A stretch of DNA of 34,740 bases, taken from Ruminococcus sp. (GTDB lineage Bacteria > Bacillota > Clostridia > Oscillospirales > Acutalibacteraceae). Every line of letters begins with the position of its first letter. The stretch's first letter is position 1. Location of the stretch: positions 1 through 34,740 of the forward strand of contig JAFRCW010000014.1 in NCBI GenBank assembly GCA_017404145.1, given 5' to 3'. Under the pieces are notes generated by a model. That model ran no database searches, was not told the DNA's origin, and saw nothing but the letters and a program-made list of their open reading frames with translations. Positions 7,085-14,678 of the stretch are shown here, piece after piece. Position numbers and translations under genes: made by a program.

Positions 7085-8479
7085 TCAGTTGAACAAGCCG
7101 TAGAACGCCTTGTACGCCATATAGAGGTCGGGCTTGGAGATGACCTCAAACGGCGCGTGCATACATAAGACCGCTACGCCGAGATCTACGACGTCCACGT
7201 TCATATTGGCAACGTACTTCGCGATGGTGCCGCCGCCGCCGACGTCAACTTTGCCGAGCTCGCCGATCTGCCACTTGACGTTGTTCTTCTCCAGCATCGC
7301 GCGGATCTCGCCCATAAACTCAGCGGACGCGTCGGAGGTGTCGTACTTGCCGCCGTGACCGGTGTACTTAGAGATCACAACGCCCTCGTTCATAAAGCTC
7401 GCGTTCTTCGGCTCATACGCGGAACTAAAGGTCGGATCATAGGCTGCATTGACGTCCGCGGAAAGGCACTTGGACTTGGACAGAACGTGATAGCCCTCAA
7501 CGCCGTCCGCCTTCGCGAGATCATAGATGAAATAGCGGAGGAAGTCGGACTGCATACCGGTGTTGCCCTCCGAGCCGATCTCTTCTTTATCGGTCAGGAA
7601 GGTGATCACGGTGGACTCGGGGATCTCGGTATCCAGCGCAGCGATCACCGCGGGATAGGCGCAGCACTTGTCGTCGTGACCGTAGCCGCCGATCATCGAA
7701 CGGTCAAAGCCGATGTCTCTGGTCTTGTACGCGGGGCAGAACGTCAGCTCCGCGGAGAGAAAATCGTTCTCGACAATGCCGTAGCGTTCATTCAAAATCT
7801 TCATCACGTTTAAGGCGACAAGCTCCTTCTCGTCGGAATCATCCAGCGGCACGGAGCCGATCAGGATGTTGAGATCCTCGCCGGTGAAAGCTTTGCTCAT
7901 CGTCTTGGTCGCCTGCTCCTTGTCCAGATGCGGGAGCAGATCGGTGATCAGGAAGCACTCGTCTTTTTCATCGTCGCCGACGCGGATATCTACCGCAGAT
8001 CCGTCTAATTTCACCACTCTGCCGTGGAGACCCAGCGGGATCGCGGTCCACTGATATTTTTTGATGCCGCCGTAGTAGTGGGTCTTGAAGAGCGCCATCG
8101 AGCTGTCCTCATAGAGAGGGTTGGGCTTTAAGTCTACTCTGGGAGAGTCAATATGGGCGATCGCTAACTTCACGCCGTTTTTGGTGCCGTTCTTGCCGAC
8201 AACGACCAGACCGATGTCCTTACCGCGGTTGATCACATAGAAACGGTCGCCGGGCTGATAGGACTTTTCGGGATCATACTCGGTAAAGCCGCGTTCCTCG
8301 GCGAGCTTCTTGGTATAGGTGACCGCCTCGCGCTCGGTTCTCGAGAAGTCGAGAAACTTCTTGTAGCCCTCGGCGAAGTCATACGCCTCTTTCATCTCCT
8401 GCTCGGAGAAGGACGCCGCGCCCTTTCTCTCCTTCATCATCAGATTCTTTCTCAGTTCTTTTGCTTTTGATTCACTCAT
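7085..8479 (-). CDS. M18 family metallo-aminopeptidase
   Basis: A 464-residue cytosolic aminopeptidase of the M18 (aspartyl aminopeptidase/aminopeptidase I) family, which trims N-terminal residues from peptides with two metal ions. Visible metal and catalytic motifs: AHIDSPR (His109, Asp111), GGYGHDDKC (bridging Asp about 269-270), TDKEEIGSEG (Glu299, Glu300) and a late TGHGGKYDTSDA segment. Length is normal for the family. The start ATG has AGGAGGT at ideal spacing. It appears monocistronic; the 190 bp upstream is filled by a composite heptad element. The last codons lie next to a 170-bp repeat but do not seem altered. Confidence 0.93.
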   Translation of the reverse strand: MSESKAKELRKNLMMKERKGAASFSEQEMKEAYDFAEGYKKFLDFSRTEREAVTYTKKLAEERGFTEYDPEKSYQPGDRFYVINRGKDIGLVVVGKNGTKNGVKLAIAHIDSPRVDLKPNPLYEDSSMALFKTHYYGGIKKYQWTAIPLGLHGRVVKLDGSAVDIRVGDDEKDECFLITDLLPHLDKEQATKTMSKAFTGEDLNILIGSVPLDDSDEKELVALNVMKILNERYGIVENDFLSAELTFCPAYKTRDIGFDRSMIGGYGHDDKCCAYPAVIAALDTEIPESTVITFLTDKEEIGSEGNTGMQSDFLRYFIYDLAKADGVEGYHVLSKSKCLSADVNAAYDPTFSSAYEPKNASFMNEGVVISKYTGHGGKYDTSDASAEFMGEIRAMLEKNNVKWQIGELGKVDVGGGGTIAKYVANMNVDVVDLGVAVLCMHAPFEVISKPDLYMAYKAFYGLFN

Positions 8480-8542
8480 TTTGTACCTCCTGTATATGTG
8501 AATGTTATTGTATGTGAATTGGATGCGGGCGACACCCGCCCA

Positions 8543-8665
8543 CAGTTCCTAGTTTCTGGTTCCTAGTTCCTAGTTAATTGGGTGCTGCGCACGGCTATTT
8601 CAATTCTGTGCTGATCAAAGATCACAACCAACAACTAACAACCGGGAACCGGGAACTGACATTGA
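8543..8665. repeat. Composite heptad element, copy 3
   Basis: GTTCCTA heptads, the core GGGTGCTGCGCACGGCTATT, a short spacer with GATCAAAGATCAC, then ACAACCA and GGAACCG heptads. The layout is the same as at 217-370, and the left and right arrays can pair. It ends a few bases from the stop of the lytic transglycosylase. Confidence 0.75.
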
Positions 8666-8668
8666 TTC

Positions 8669-9295
8669 CTAGCTTTTAGCTGAATAATAAATCTCCTTGT
8701 ACATCTTCTTGGTGTTCTCCACCTTATCGACGTATTCCTTTGTCTCGTGATACGGAATGGATGACAGCGTTTTTGAGTTGGAGGAATACGCGGGATCGGA
8801 CAGCCAGCTGTCCACATTGGTCACGCCCGCGTTGTAGGCGGCGACAGCGGTATTCTCCACGCCGTATTTCTGTATCAGCCAAGACAGATAATAGGTGCCG
8901 TACTCGATGTTGATCTCGGGATTCAAGAGATCGGAGGCGGAGTAGGTCTCTTCGCCGTCCTTGTGCATCTGCAGCCATGAAAAGGTCTCGGGCATCAGCT
9001 GCATCAGTCCGATCGCGCCCGCCTGAGACTCGACCTCTTCACGGAAACCGCTCTCACAGCGTATCACAGAGTAGACAAGCGCTTCGTCCACGCCGAACTC
9101 CGCAGAGTACTTTGACACATATTCGCTGTACTTCTGCGGATAGAAGTTCTCCAGCACCTTGTTCTTGTATCCCGCGAACAGATTCGTCGTGAAGAACAAG
9201 ACCCCGCCGATCACCAGAAGCACCAGTATCAGGGTTAGGACAAAGCCGCAGCCGCCGTGGCCTCTGCCCCGTCTCTCCTCATAATACTCCGTCAT
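8669..9295 (-). CDS. Membrane-anchored lytic transglycosylase (SLT domain)
   Basis: A 208-residue peptidoglycan lytic enzyme. Residues 1-15 are cytosolic and basic/Gly-rich, about 16-38 form one membrane segment, and the rest should face the wall. The SLT domain shows the catalytic Glu in RCESGF (Glu81), then GAIGLMQLMPET and the VAAYNAG motif, the family order. It cleaves the MurNAc-GlcNAc bond with formation of an anhydro end. Its ATG overlaps the end of the TsaC-CoaE gene by 17 bp, with GAGGTG four bases upstream inside that gene, so they form one operon. The same pairing of coaE with an SLT protein would make the unit mixed in function: tRNA modification, CoA synthesis and wall remodelling. 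Confidence 0.9.
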   Translation of the reverse strand: MTEYYEERRGRGHGGCGFVLTLILVLLVIGGVLFFTTNLFAGYKNKVLENFYPQKYSEYVSKYSAEFGVDEALVYSVIRCESGFREEVESQAGAIGLMQLMPETFSWLQMHKDGEETYSASDLLNPEINIEYGTYYLSWLIQKYGVENTAVAAYNAGVTNVDSWLSDPAYSSNSKTLSSIPYHETKEYVDKVENTKKMYKEIYYSAKS

Positions 9296-10913
9296 TGAGC
9301 ACCTCTATCACCATATTGACCTGCTCTTGTAAAGCGTCCAGTCCGTCGTTGTTATAAATGAAAAAGTCGGAATTCGCGCGGAAGAAATCTTCTGAAAACT
9401 GTACGTTCATCCGGCTTCTCGCCTCTTGCTGAGTCAGAGAATCACGCTCCATAATACGATTCAGTCTCAGCTTCTCGTCGCTGAGTACGGAAATGATACA
9501 GTCACAGTAGACGTCCGCTCCCGCCTCAAACAGCTGGGGCGCGTCGAATACCGCGAACGATACGCCGGTGTCGGAGGCTTCCCTCGCCTCCTCCAGCATG
9601 ATCTCGATGATCTTCGGGTGGGTGACCGCGTTGAGTTTTTTGGTGTTCTCCTCAGTGGAAAAAGCGATCCGGGCGGTTTTCTTCCTGTCAAGGGTACCGT
9701 CGGGGAGCAGGATCTCCTCTGAGAACGCCTCGGTGAGCTTCTGCAGTACGCGGGGATCTTCAACCGCAAGGCGCGCCGCGCGATCCGCGTCGATGATCTT
9801 CATTCCGCTGTCTTTCAGAATCTTCGAGACCTCGCTCTTTCCCGCGCCGGTCTGACCCGTCAGCCCGATGATCTTCAGGGAGGGGATATCCACCACCTCG
9901 AACGCCGCCGCGCGGATCAGGCGGTTGTAGAGAGCCATTCCTACGCCCTGCGCCTTGGGACAGTGCGCGTAGACAACCTCTACGCCTTCGATCTCATCCA
10001 CCGCGCGCAGCGCGTCAAACAGCTTTTTTGCCTGTGTCGCGAGATCCTTCTTCGCGCCGAGGGAAACATAAGGCGCGTCGATCCGCTCGATGTCTTCGTC
10101 ATAGCATAGCGCGGCGATATTGTGAAACCTGCTCTGGCTGCGGTTGACGAAGTTGATATAGTGATTCTCGTCCGCTCTGACCAGCACCACACTCACCCGC
10201 GGAGAATAGTGCTGATACTTCATCCCGGGGGAGGCGGCTTTCTCGTTGTTCTCGATATGATGAAGCACCGCCTTGTCGATCTCGATCGCGCCGATGACCT
10301 CTTCGATCTGCTCCTTGGTGATAAAGCCCGGGCGCAGGATTTTCGGAGTATCGCCCGCCAAGGTCATTACGGTACTTTCGACGCCGACAGAACAGCTGCC
10401 GCCGTCGATCACCGCGTCGATCTTTCCCGATAGGTCATCCAGCACATGCTGCGCCGTGGTCGGGCTGGGAAGCCCCGAAGAGTTCGCCGAAGGCGCCGCG
10501 AGCGCGCAGCCGGATCTCTCGATCAGCTTTCTCGCCACGGGGTGGGAAGGCATCCGGATCGCGACAGTGGAAAGTCCCGCGCTGACCTCGTCGGGGATCG
10601 TCTCTCCCTTTTCGACGATAATCGTCAGCGGTCCCGGCCAGAACGCTTCGGCGAGCTTTTTCGCCTTTTCGGGGAAGTTTTTTGTCAGTTCCAGTCTTTC
10701 GATATCTTCCAAATGGGCGATATGGACGATCAGAGGGTTATCGGCGGGTCTGCCCTTCGCCTTGAAGATCTTCTTCACGCTCTCGCCGTTTAGAGCGTCT
10801 GCGGCAAGTCCGTAGACAGTCTCCGTAGGCATCGCGACCAAGCCGCCCAGACGGATGATGTCGGCGGCTGTGTCGATGTCTTTTTCGGTTGAGGAGAGAA
10901 GTTGTGTGTTCAT
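9279..10913 (-). CDS. Fusion of threonylcarbamoyl-AMP synthase (TsaC/Sua5) and dephospho-CoA kinase (CoaE)
   Basis: One 544-residue frame holds two complete enzymes. Residues 1-345 are a Sua5-type protein: the YrdC domain has MPTETVYGLAADA (about 28-40), KAKGRPADNPL (51-61) and PSANSSG (141-147), followed by the extra Sua5 domain (about 235-340). It makes threonylcarbamoyl-AMP for t6A37 on ANN-decoding tRNAs. Residues 346-544 are CoaE, which phosphorylates dephospho-CoA: P-loop GLTGQTGAGKS (350-360), IDADRAAR (about 374-381) and FDAPQLFEAG (about 456-465), with normal length. There is no spare linker. The start has AGGAA upstream. The junction lies inside one uninterrupted frame, with no sign of an internal stop; an internal start for CoaE alone is not obvious. 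The lytic transglycosylase gene overlaps its end. Both activities look intact from the motifs. Confidence 0.92.
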   Translation of the reverse strand: MNTQLLSSTEKDIDTAADIIRLGGLVAMPTETVYGLAADALNGESVKKIFKAKGRPADNPLIVHIAHLEDIERLELTKNFPEKAKKLAEAFWPGPLTIIVEKGETIPDEVSAGLSTVAIRMPSHPVARKLIERSGCALAAPSANSSGLPSPTTAQHVLDDLSGKIDAVIDGGSCSVGVESTVMTLAGDTPKILRPGFITKEQIEEVIGAIEIDKAVLHHIENNEKAASPGMKYQHYSPRVSVVLVRADENHYINFVNRSQSRFHNIAALCYDEDIERIDAPYVSLGAKKDLATQAKKLFDALRAVDEIEGVEVVYAHCPKAQGVGMALYNRLIRAAAFEVVDIPSLKIIGLTGQTGAGKSEVSKILKDSGMKIIDADRAARLAVEDPRVLQKLTEAFSEEILLPDGTLDRKKTARIAFSTEENTKKLNAVTHPKIIEIMLEEAREASDTGVSFAVFDAPQLFEAGADVYCDCIISVLSDEKLRLNRIMERDSLTQQEARSRMNVQFSEDFFRANSDFFIYNNDGLDALQEQVNMVIEVLNDGVL

Positions 10914-10929
10914 ATTTCAGTTCCTGATG

Positions 10930-11057
10930 GTCATTCCGAGGAGGGCGCAGCCCGACGTGGGAATCCCCTTCCTCTTACTACTGTGTGTATCAATAATCCT
11001 TTATAAAACGTTATTAAGGAGAAGGGGATTGCCATGGGCTAAAGCCCTCGCAATGAC
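10930..11057. mobile_element. GTCATT...AATGAC element, copy 1 (128 bp)
   Basis: Imperfect terminal inverted repeats: GTCATTCCGAGG...GGGAATCCCCTT at the left and AAGGGGATTGCC...CTCGCAATGAC at the right, each with an internal GGGC/GCCC palindrome. The interior is AT-rich and non-coding. A second copy lies at 12182-12282, so the two flank prfA. MITE-like. Confidence 0.75.
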
Positions 11058-11078
11058 AATTCCTCATTCAATATACGT

Positions 11079-12158
11079 TTATGACTGGTTAATGTTTTCT
11101 TTCAGCTGCTCCGCCCTCTGCGCGGTAACGAGCGCGTCGATGATCTCGTCGATCTCGCCGTTTAAGATATCCTCGAGCTTATACAGCGTCAGTCCGATAC
11201 GGTGATCGGTCACGCGCGACTGGGGGAAGTTATAGGTGCGGATCTTCTCTGAGCGGTCGCCCGAGCCGACCTGCGCCTTTCTGTCGGAAGCGATGGATGC
11301 ATTCTGCTTATCCTGCTCCATTTTCAGGAGGCGGGATTTTAACACCTTCATCGCCTTGTCCTTGTTCTTATACTGCGATCTCTCGTCCTGACATTCCACC
11401 ACCATACCCGTAGGCTTGTGCGTGATGCGGATCGCGGAGGATGTTTTGTTGATATGCTGACCGCCCGCGCCGGAGGAACGGAAGGTGTCGATCTCGAGGT
11501 CGTTGGGGTTGATATCCACCTCTACGTCGTCCGCTTCGGGGAGTACCGCTACGGTAGCCGCCGAGGTATGGATCCTGCCGGAGCTCTCGGTCTGGGGCAC
11601 GCGCTGGACACGGTGAGTACCTGACTCGAACTTGAAGCGGGAATACGCTCCCTGTCCCGCGACAAGAAAGGACACTTCTTTGAGTCCGCCGAGCCCTGTC
11701 TCGTTCTCGTTGATGATCTCCAGCTTGAAGCCGCGCTTCTCACAGTACATCGAGTACATACGGAACAGATCATAGGCGAACAGCGAGCTCTCCTCGCCGC
11801 CGGTGCCGGAGCGGATCTCAACGATGACGTTGCGCCCGTCGTTCGGATCCTTCGGGAGCAGGAGGATTTTTAGTTCCTCCTCCAGAGCAGGCAAAGCCGC
11901 TTTTGCGTCCTCGAGCTCTATGGAGGCAAGCTCCCTGATCTCCTCGTCGGAAGTGCCGTCGGAAAGGATCGAAAGAGACTCCTCGACTGTTTCCTTCGCG
12001 GCTTTATATTCTCTGTATTTTTTGACGATAGGCTCTAAAGAGGAATACTCCTGCATCACCTTGCGGTAAGTCTCGGGATCAGACACCACGTCGGGCTGGT
12101 ACATCCTCTTCTCAAGCTCCTCATATCTTTTTGAAAATATCTCTAATCTGTCAAACAT
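11079..12158 (-). CDS. prfA: Peptide chain release factor 1
   Basis: The 359-residue class I release factor that ends translation at UAA and UAG. The stop-codon recognition tripeptide position reads PQT (188-190) within RVQRVPQTESSGRIHTS, and the peptidyl-tRNA hydrolysis motif GGQ is at 232-234 (SSGAGGQHINK). The central segment IRSGTGGEESSLFA is also conserved. Full length, with a normal start and AAGGA upstream. It is isolated from its neighbours by repeat elements on both sides, so it is probably monocistronic. The common partner prmC is not adjacent here. Confidence 0.97.
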   Translation of the reverse strand: MFDRLEIFSKRYEELEKRMYQPDVVSDPETYRKVMQEYSSLEPIVKKYREYKAAKETVEESLSILSDGTSDEEIRELASIELEDAKAALPALEEELKILLLPKDPNDGRNVIVEIRSGTGGEESSLFAYDLFRMYSMYCEKRGFKLEIINENETGLGGLKEVSFLVAGQGAYSRFKFESGTHRVQRVPQTESSGRIHTSAATVAVLPEADDVEVDINPNDLEIDTFRSSGAGGQHINKTSSAIRITHKPTGMVVECQDERSQYKNKDKAMKVLKSRLLKMEQDKQNASIASDRKAQVGSGDRSEKIRTYNFPQSRVTDHRIGLTLYKLEDILNGEIDEIIDALVTAQRAEQLKENINQS

Positions 12159-12181
12159 AGTTTATCCTTTGGTTGTCAAAT

Positions 12182-12282
12182 GTCATTGCGAGCCCCTTCA
12201 GGGGGCGTGGCAATCCCCTTCTCATAGAAACCGGTAGTATCGACAAGGGGATTCTTCGGTCGCGGTGCTCCCTCTGAATGAC
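12182..12282. mobile_element. GTCATT...AATGAC element, copy 2 (101 bp)
   Basis: GTCATTGCGAGCC...GGCAATCCCCTT on the left, AAGGGGATTCTTCGG...GAATGAC on the right; same family as 10930-11057 but with a shorter interior. No coding content. Confidence 0.75.
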
Positions 12283-12294
12283 AATAGGAAACAA

Positions 12295-12324
12295 TTCCTA
12301 ATTCCTCATTCCTAATTCCTAATT
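12295..12324. repeat. ATTCCTA heptad array overlapping a gene end
   Basis: Four ATTCCTA/ATTCCTC heptads; read on the minus strand the last supplies AAT-TAG, the end of the DUF951 gene. Confidence 0.85.
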
Positions 12325-12519
12325 GCAATCAATCTTCTCCCCATCCCTGAACACCGTCTTGATATTCTTCTCCGCCTTTTTTCGCGGGACCATGACTTCT
12401 CTGCCGCACTTTAGGCATCGGATCTTGAAGTCCATCCCGACCCTTGTCAAAAGAAAGCGGTTGTTCCCGCAGGGATGCGGCTTTTTCATCACTAATTCAT
12501 CGTTGACTCTGACGTCCAT
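12319..12519 (-). CDS. DUF951 family protein
   Basis: A 66-residue basic cytosolic protein of the DUF951 family, widespread in Firmicutes. It starts with MDVRVNDELVMKKPHPCGNN and has a CxxC pair (CLKCGREVMV) plus two further Cys, which suggests metal or nucleic-acid binding; the function is not known. In many Firmicutes it lies near genes for chromosome partitioning or mechanosensitive channels, but not here. The final Asn and TAG come from an adjacent ATTCCTA repeat, so the last residue or two may differ from orthologues. Confidence 0.85.
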   Translation of the reverse strand: MDVRVNDELVMKKPHPCGNNRFLLTRVGMDFKIRCLKCGREVMVPRKKAEKNIKTVFRDGEKIDCN

Positions 12520-12594
12520 AAAACGCCCTCACTCTGTCATAATTTACCAACTGTTATTGTACCACAAACAAAGCCAAAAAGCAACCGCAGGGCA

Positions 12595-12691
12595 GTTGTT
12601 AGTGGTTAGTTGTTGGTTGTTAGTTGTTATCCTTAATTCCTCATTCCTCATTCCTCATTCCTAATTCACTATACACCCTGCACTCTGCACT
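12595..12691. repeat. Three heptad families in series
   Basis: GTTGTTA/GTGGTTA heptads, then four ATTCCTC heptads, then CCCTGCA/CTCTGCA, which is the family of the array at 1-172 in reverse. Different repeat families join here without loss of the 7-bp spacing within each. Confidence 0.85.
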
Positions 12692-12692
12692 C

Positions 12693-12720
12693 GGAACGAT
12701 ATGGGCATCGTTCCCTACAG
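12693..12720. repeat. GTAGGG palindrome at the hflX stop
   Basis: GGAACGAT-ATGGGC-ATCGTTCC (12693-12714), followed by CTACAG. Read on the minus strand the element's CTGTAGGG end contains the TAG stop codon of hflX. Confidence 0.8.
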
Positions 12721-13956
12721 AACGTATTCCCTGATCTTATGGTACATTCTCTCGTCGACGGTCGCCTCTGCTTTGATCCCCTCGCCGGTATACTCCTCGC
12801 TGTGGAGCACGGCGGTCTTGCGGATCTCCGCGATCAGTCCCGCCCTGTCAAAGGGCAGGAGCAGCTCGACCCTTTTAAGCTTCTTCGGAAGATTCTCCTC
12901 GATCACTCTCAGCAGATCGTCGACTCCCTCGCCGGTTTTCGCGCTGATCCTCACCGCGCCGGAGACCGGAAAATACGGCTCCTTGGCGATATCGCATTTA
13001 TTCAGCACGGGAATGATCGGCTTATCCTCTGCGCCGAGAGAGGAGAGCAGTTCACTCGTCACCTCCAAGTGCAGGCGGGATTCTTCGCTGCTGATGTCGC
13101 AGACGTTGAGGATGATATCCGCTTCTACCGCTTCTTCGAGCGTAGACTTGAACGCTTCTACCAGATGATGCGGCAGTCGCCTGACCAGTCCGACGGTGTC
13201 GATCAGCATCACCGACACGCCGTTGGGCAGTTTCAGCGAACGCGAGGTCGGGTCAAGAGTAGCGAACAGCTTGTCCTCGGAAAGTACCCCCGCATCGGTC
13301 AGGAAGTTGAGCAAAGTCGACTTGCCCGCGTTGGTATAGCCGACGATCGCGACAGTGATGACGCCGTCCTTTTCTCTTCTTTTGCGGTGCTGGGCGCGGC
13401 GCTGTTCGACTTCTTTGAGCTCTGCTTTGAGCGTTTCCATCCTGCGCTTGATGTGGCGGCGGTCTGTCTCTAATTTTGTCTCACCGGGGCCGCGGGTGCC
13501 GATACCGCCGCCGAGTCTCGACATCTCAACGCCCTTGCCGGTCAGTCGGGGCATCATATATTTCAGCTGTGCCAGCTCGACCTGCAGCTTACCCTCTCTG
13601 CTTTTCGCTCGCAGGGCAAAGATGTCAAGGATCAGCATGGTACGGTCGATCACTCTGACGTCCGTGAAACTTTCAATGTTCCTGATCTGGACCGGAGAGA
13701 GCTCTAAGTCGAAGATGATCAGATCGATCTCCTCTCTCTCGCAGAACTCTTTGATTTCCTCGAGCTTGCCCGAACCGACACAGGTGCCGGGCTCGAGATG
13801 GGAGAGCTTTTGACTGATGGACGCGACAGGCTTCGCGCCCGCGCTCTGAGTCAATTCAAACAGTTCAGAGAGTGAGCTTTCTGCGTCATATTCTCCCGTA
13901 TCTACGCTGACCAAGAGGGCTCTGGTGACCTTCTCGGCGGTTTCGTTCATTTCCAT
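12715..13956 (-). CDS. hflX: GTPase HflX
   Basis: A 413-residue ribosome-associated GTPase that splits or rescues 70S ribosomes under stress. Residues 1-190 are the HflX N-terminal domain (GTCVGSGKLEEI, FDLELSPVQIRNIE) with a coiled coil before the G domain. The P-loop is GYTNAGKSTLLN (about 208-219), followed by DTVGLVRRLPH and NKCD. A short C-terminal domain ends at REYVL. The start follows AGGAG by six bases. A good promoter lies at 14019-14047. The stop TAG is inside a palindromic repeat, so the natural C-terminus may have been trimmed or extended slightly. Confidence 0.95.
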   Translation of the reverse strand: MEMNETAEKVTRALLVSVDTGEYDAESSLSELFELTQSAGAKPVASISQKLSHLEPGTCVGSGKLEEIKEFCEREEIDLIIFDLELSPVQIRNIESFTDVRVIDRTMLILDIFALRAKSREGKLQVELAQLKYMMPRLTGKGVEMSRLGGGIGTRGPGETKLETDRRHIKRRMETLKAELKEVEQRRAQHRKRREKDGVITVAIVGYTNAGKSTLLNFLTDAGVLSEDKLFATLDPTSRSLKLPNGVSVMLIDTVGLVRRLPHHLVEAFKSTLEEAVEADIILNVCDISSEESRLHLEVTSELLSSLGAEDKPIIPVLNKCDIAKEPYFPVSGAVRISAKTGEGVDDLLRVIEENLPKKLKRVELLLPFDRAGLIAEIRKTAVLHSEEYTGEGIKAEATVDERMYHKIREYVL

Positions 13957-14018
13957 ACCTTACTCCTGAAATTTCTCTTTTCATTATCCCGAAAATGTGA
14001 TATAATAATTTGATAGAC

Positions 14019-14047
14019 ATTGTACCATATTTTTCCGGTAATTTCAA
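14019..14047 (-). promoter_or_regulatory. Housekeeping promoter for hflX
   Basis: On the minus strand TTGAAA (14047-14042), a 17-bp spacer and TACAAT (14024-14019). It begins right at the end of the upstream gene, so hflX can be transcribed apart from the three small genes. Confidence 0.65.
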
Positions 14048-14323
14048 TCAGAGAATCAGGTACATCAGAGCGAGCAGAAGCGACGCGTCCGCCTTCTCGC
14101 TGTAGAGCACCAGAAGAAGTAAGAGGATCAGACTGCGTTCGTTATCCTTGAGCAGTTCATCGAGCAGGTTCTTTTCCGCAGGAGGCTGTTCACATTCGGA
14201 CGGTTTCTCTTCTTTTACAGGTTTCGGCTCCGGTTTTGGGGGAGCGGGCTTTCTTATATCAAAGCCGCCGTACATCCTTCTGACGCGTTCGAGCGCTTCT
14301 TGTTCCATTGTGCTTTGCGGCAT
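14048..14323 (-). CDS. Small protein with Pro-rich linker and hydrophobic C-terminus, unknown
   Basis: A protein of 91 residues that I do not recognise by name. It has a helical, charged N-terminus (EQEALERVRRMYGGFD), a Pro/Lys/Glu-rich linker (PKPEPKPVKEEKP), an amphipathic helix, and a very hydrophobic end with two leucine runs (ILLLLLVLY and LLLALMYLIL) separated by SEKADAS. Those runs may form a short membrane hairpin or a self-assembly segment. I chose the ATG at 14323 because AGGTG lies six bases upstream; a GTG and an ATG slightly upstream are possible. It is the third of three abutting genes (14912 down to 14048) and probably translated with them. Similar leucine-rich tails occur in small proteins of other spore-formers, so a link with sporulation is possible but unproven. 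Confidence 0.7.
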   Translation of the reverse strand: MPQSTMEQEALERVRRMYGGFDIRKPAPPKPEPKPVKEEKPSECEQPPAEKNLLDELLKDNERSLILLLLLVLYSEKADASLLLALMYLIL

Positions 14324-14332
14324 CGTCATCAC

Positions 14333-14677
14333 CTATAATATCGGGAAGTCTTTCAGCAGCGGCAGCAGCTTCATCATCTTGAGCATCTTCTCCGCTTCAT
14401 CGAGTTTTTTCTTTCTCTCCTCGCTCAGGAAAGGTCGGATCGCTTTTAAGAGTCTGGTGGTGTCGTCCTCACGGCTCAGCGACCCGAGCATCGGCGCGAT
14501 CTTCATCAAGGTCCCCATATTTTCCGCGCCGAGCAAAGAGCTGATATCCGGCTTTGGCTCCTCCTTATGTATGCCCGGCTCCTTTTCGCCGAGCATCGAA
14601 GCAAGCTCACTGATCTCCTTCATACTCTCGGGATCGGAGAGCAGCTTGCTGATTTTTGCGCTGAGATCCTCTGCCAT
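14333..14677 (-). CDS. Small helical protein, unknown (middle gene of three)
   Basis: A 114-residue, entirely helical-looking protein with no Cys, signal or membrane segment. Repeated short helices contain Met/Leu and charged residues: ISKLLSDPESMKEISELASMLGEK, then MGTLMKIAPMLGSLSRE, LLKAIRPFLSEERKKKL and a Met-rich tail (MLKMMKLLPLLKDFPIL). The pattern of 15-20-residue amphipathic helices ending in SDP or SEE turns recurs in the protein encoded just upstream, so the two may be related or partners. The start ATG is one base after the upstream stop (TGA-T-ATG), showing translational coupling. Function is unknown. Confidence 0.7.
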   Translation of the reverse strand: MAEDLSAKISKLLSDPESMKEISELASMLGEKEPGIHKEEPKPDISSLLGAENMGTLMKIAPMLGSLSREDDTTRLLKAIRPFLSEERKKKLDEAEKMLKMMKLLPLLKDFPIL

Positions 14678-14678
14678 A

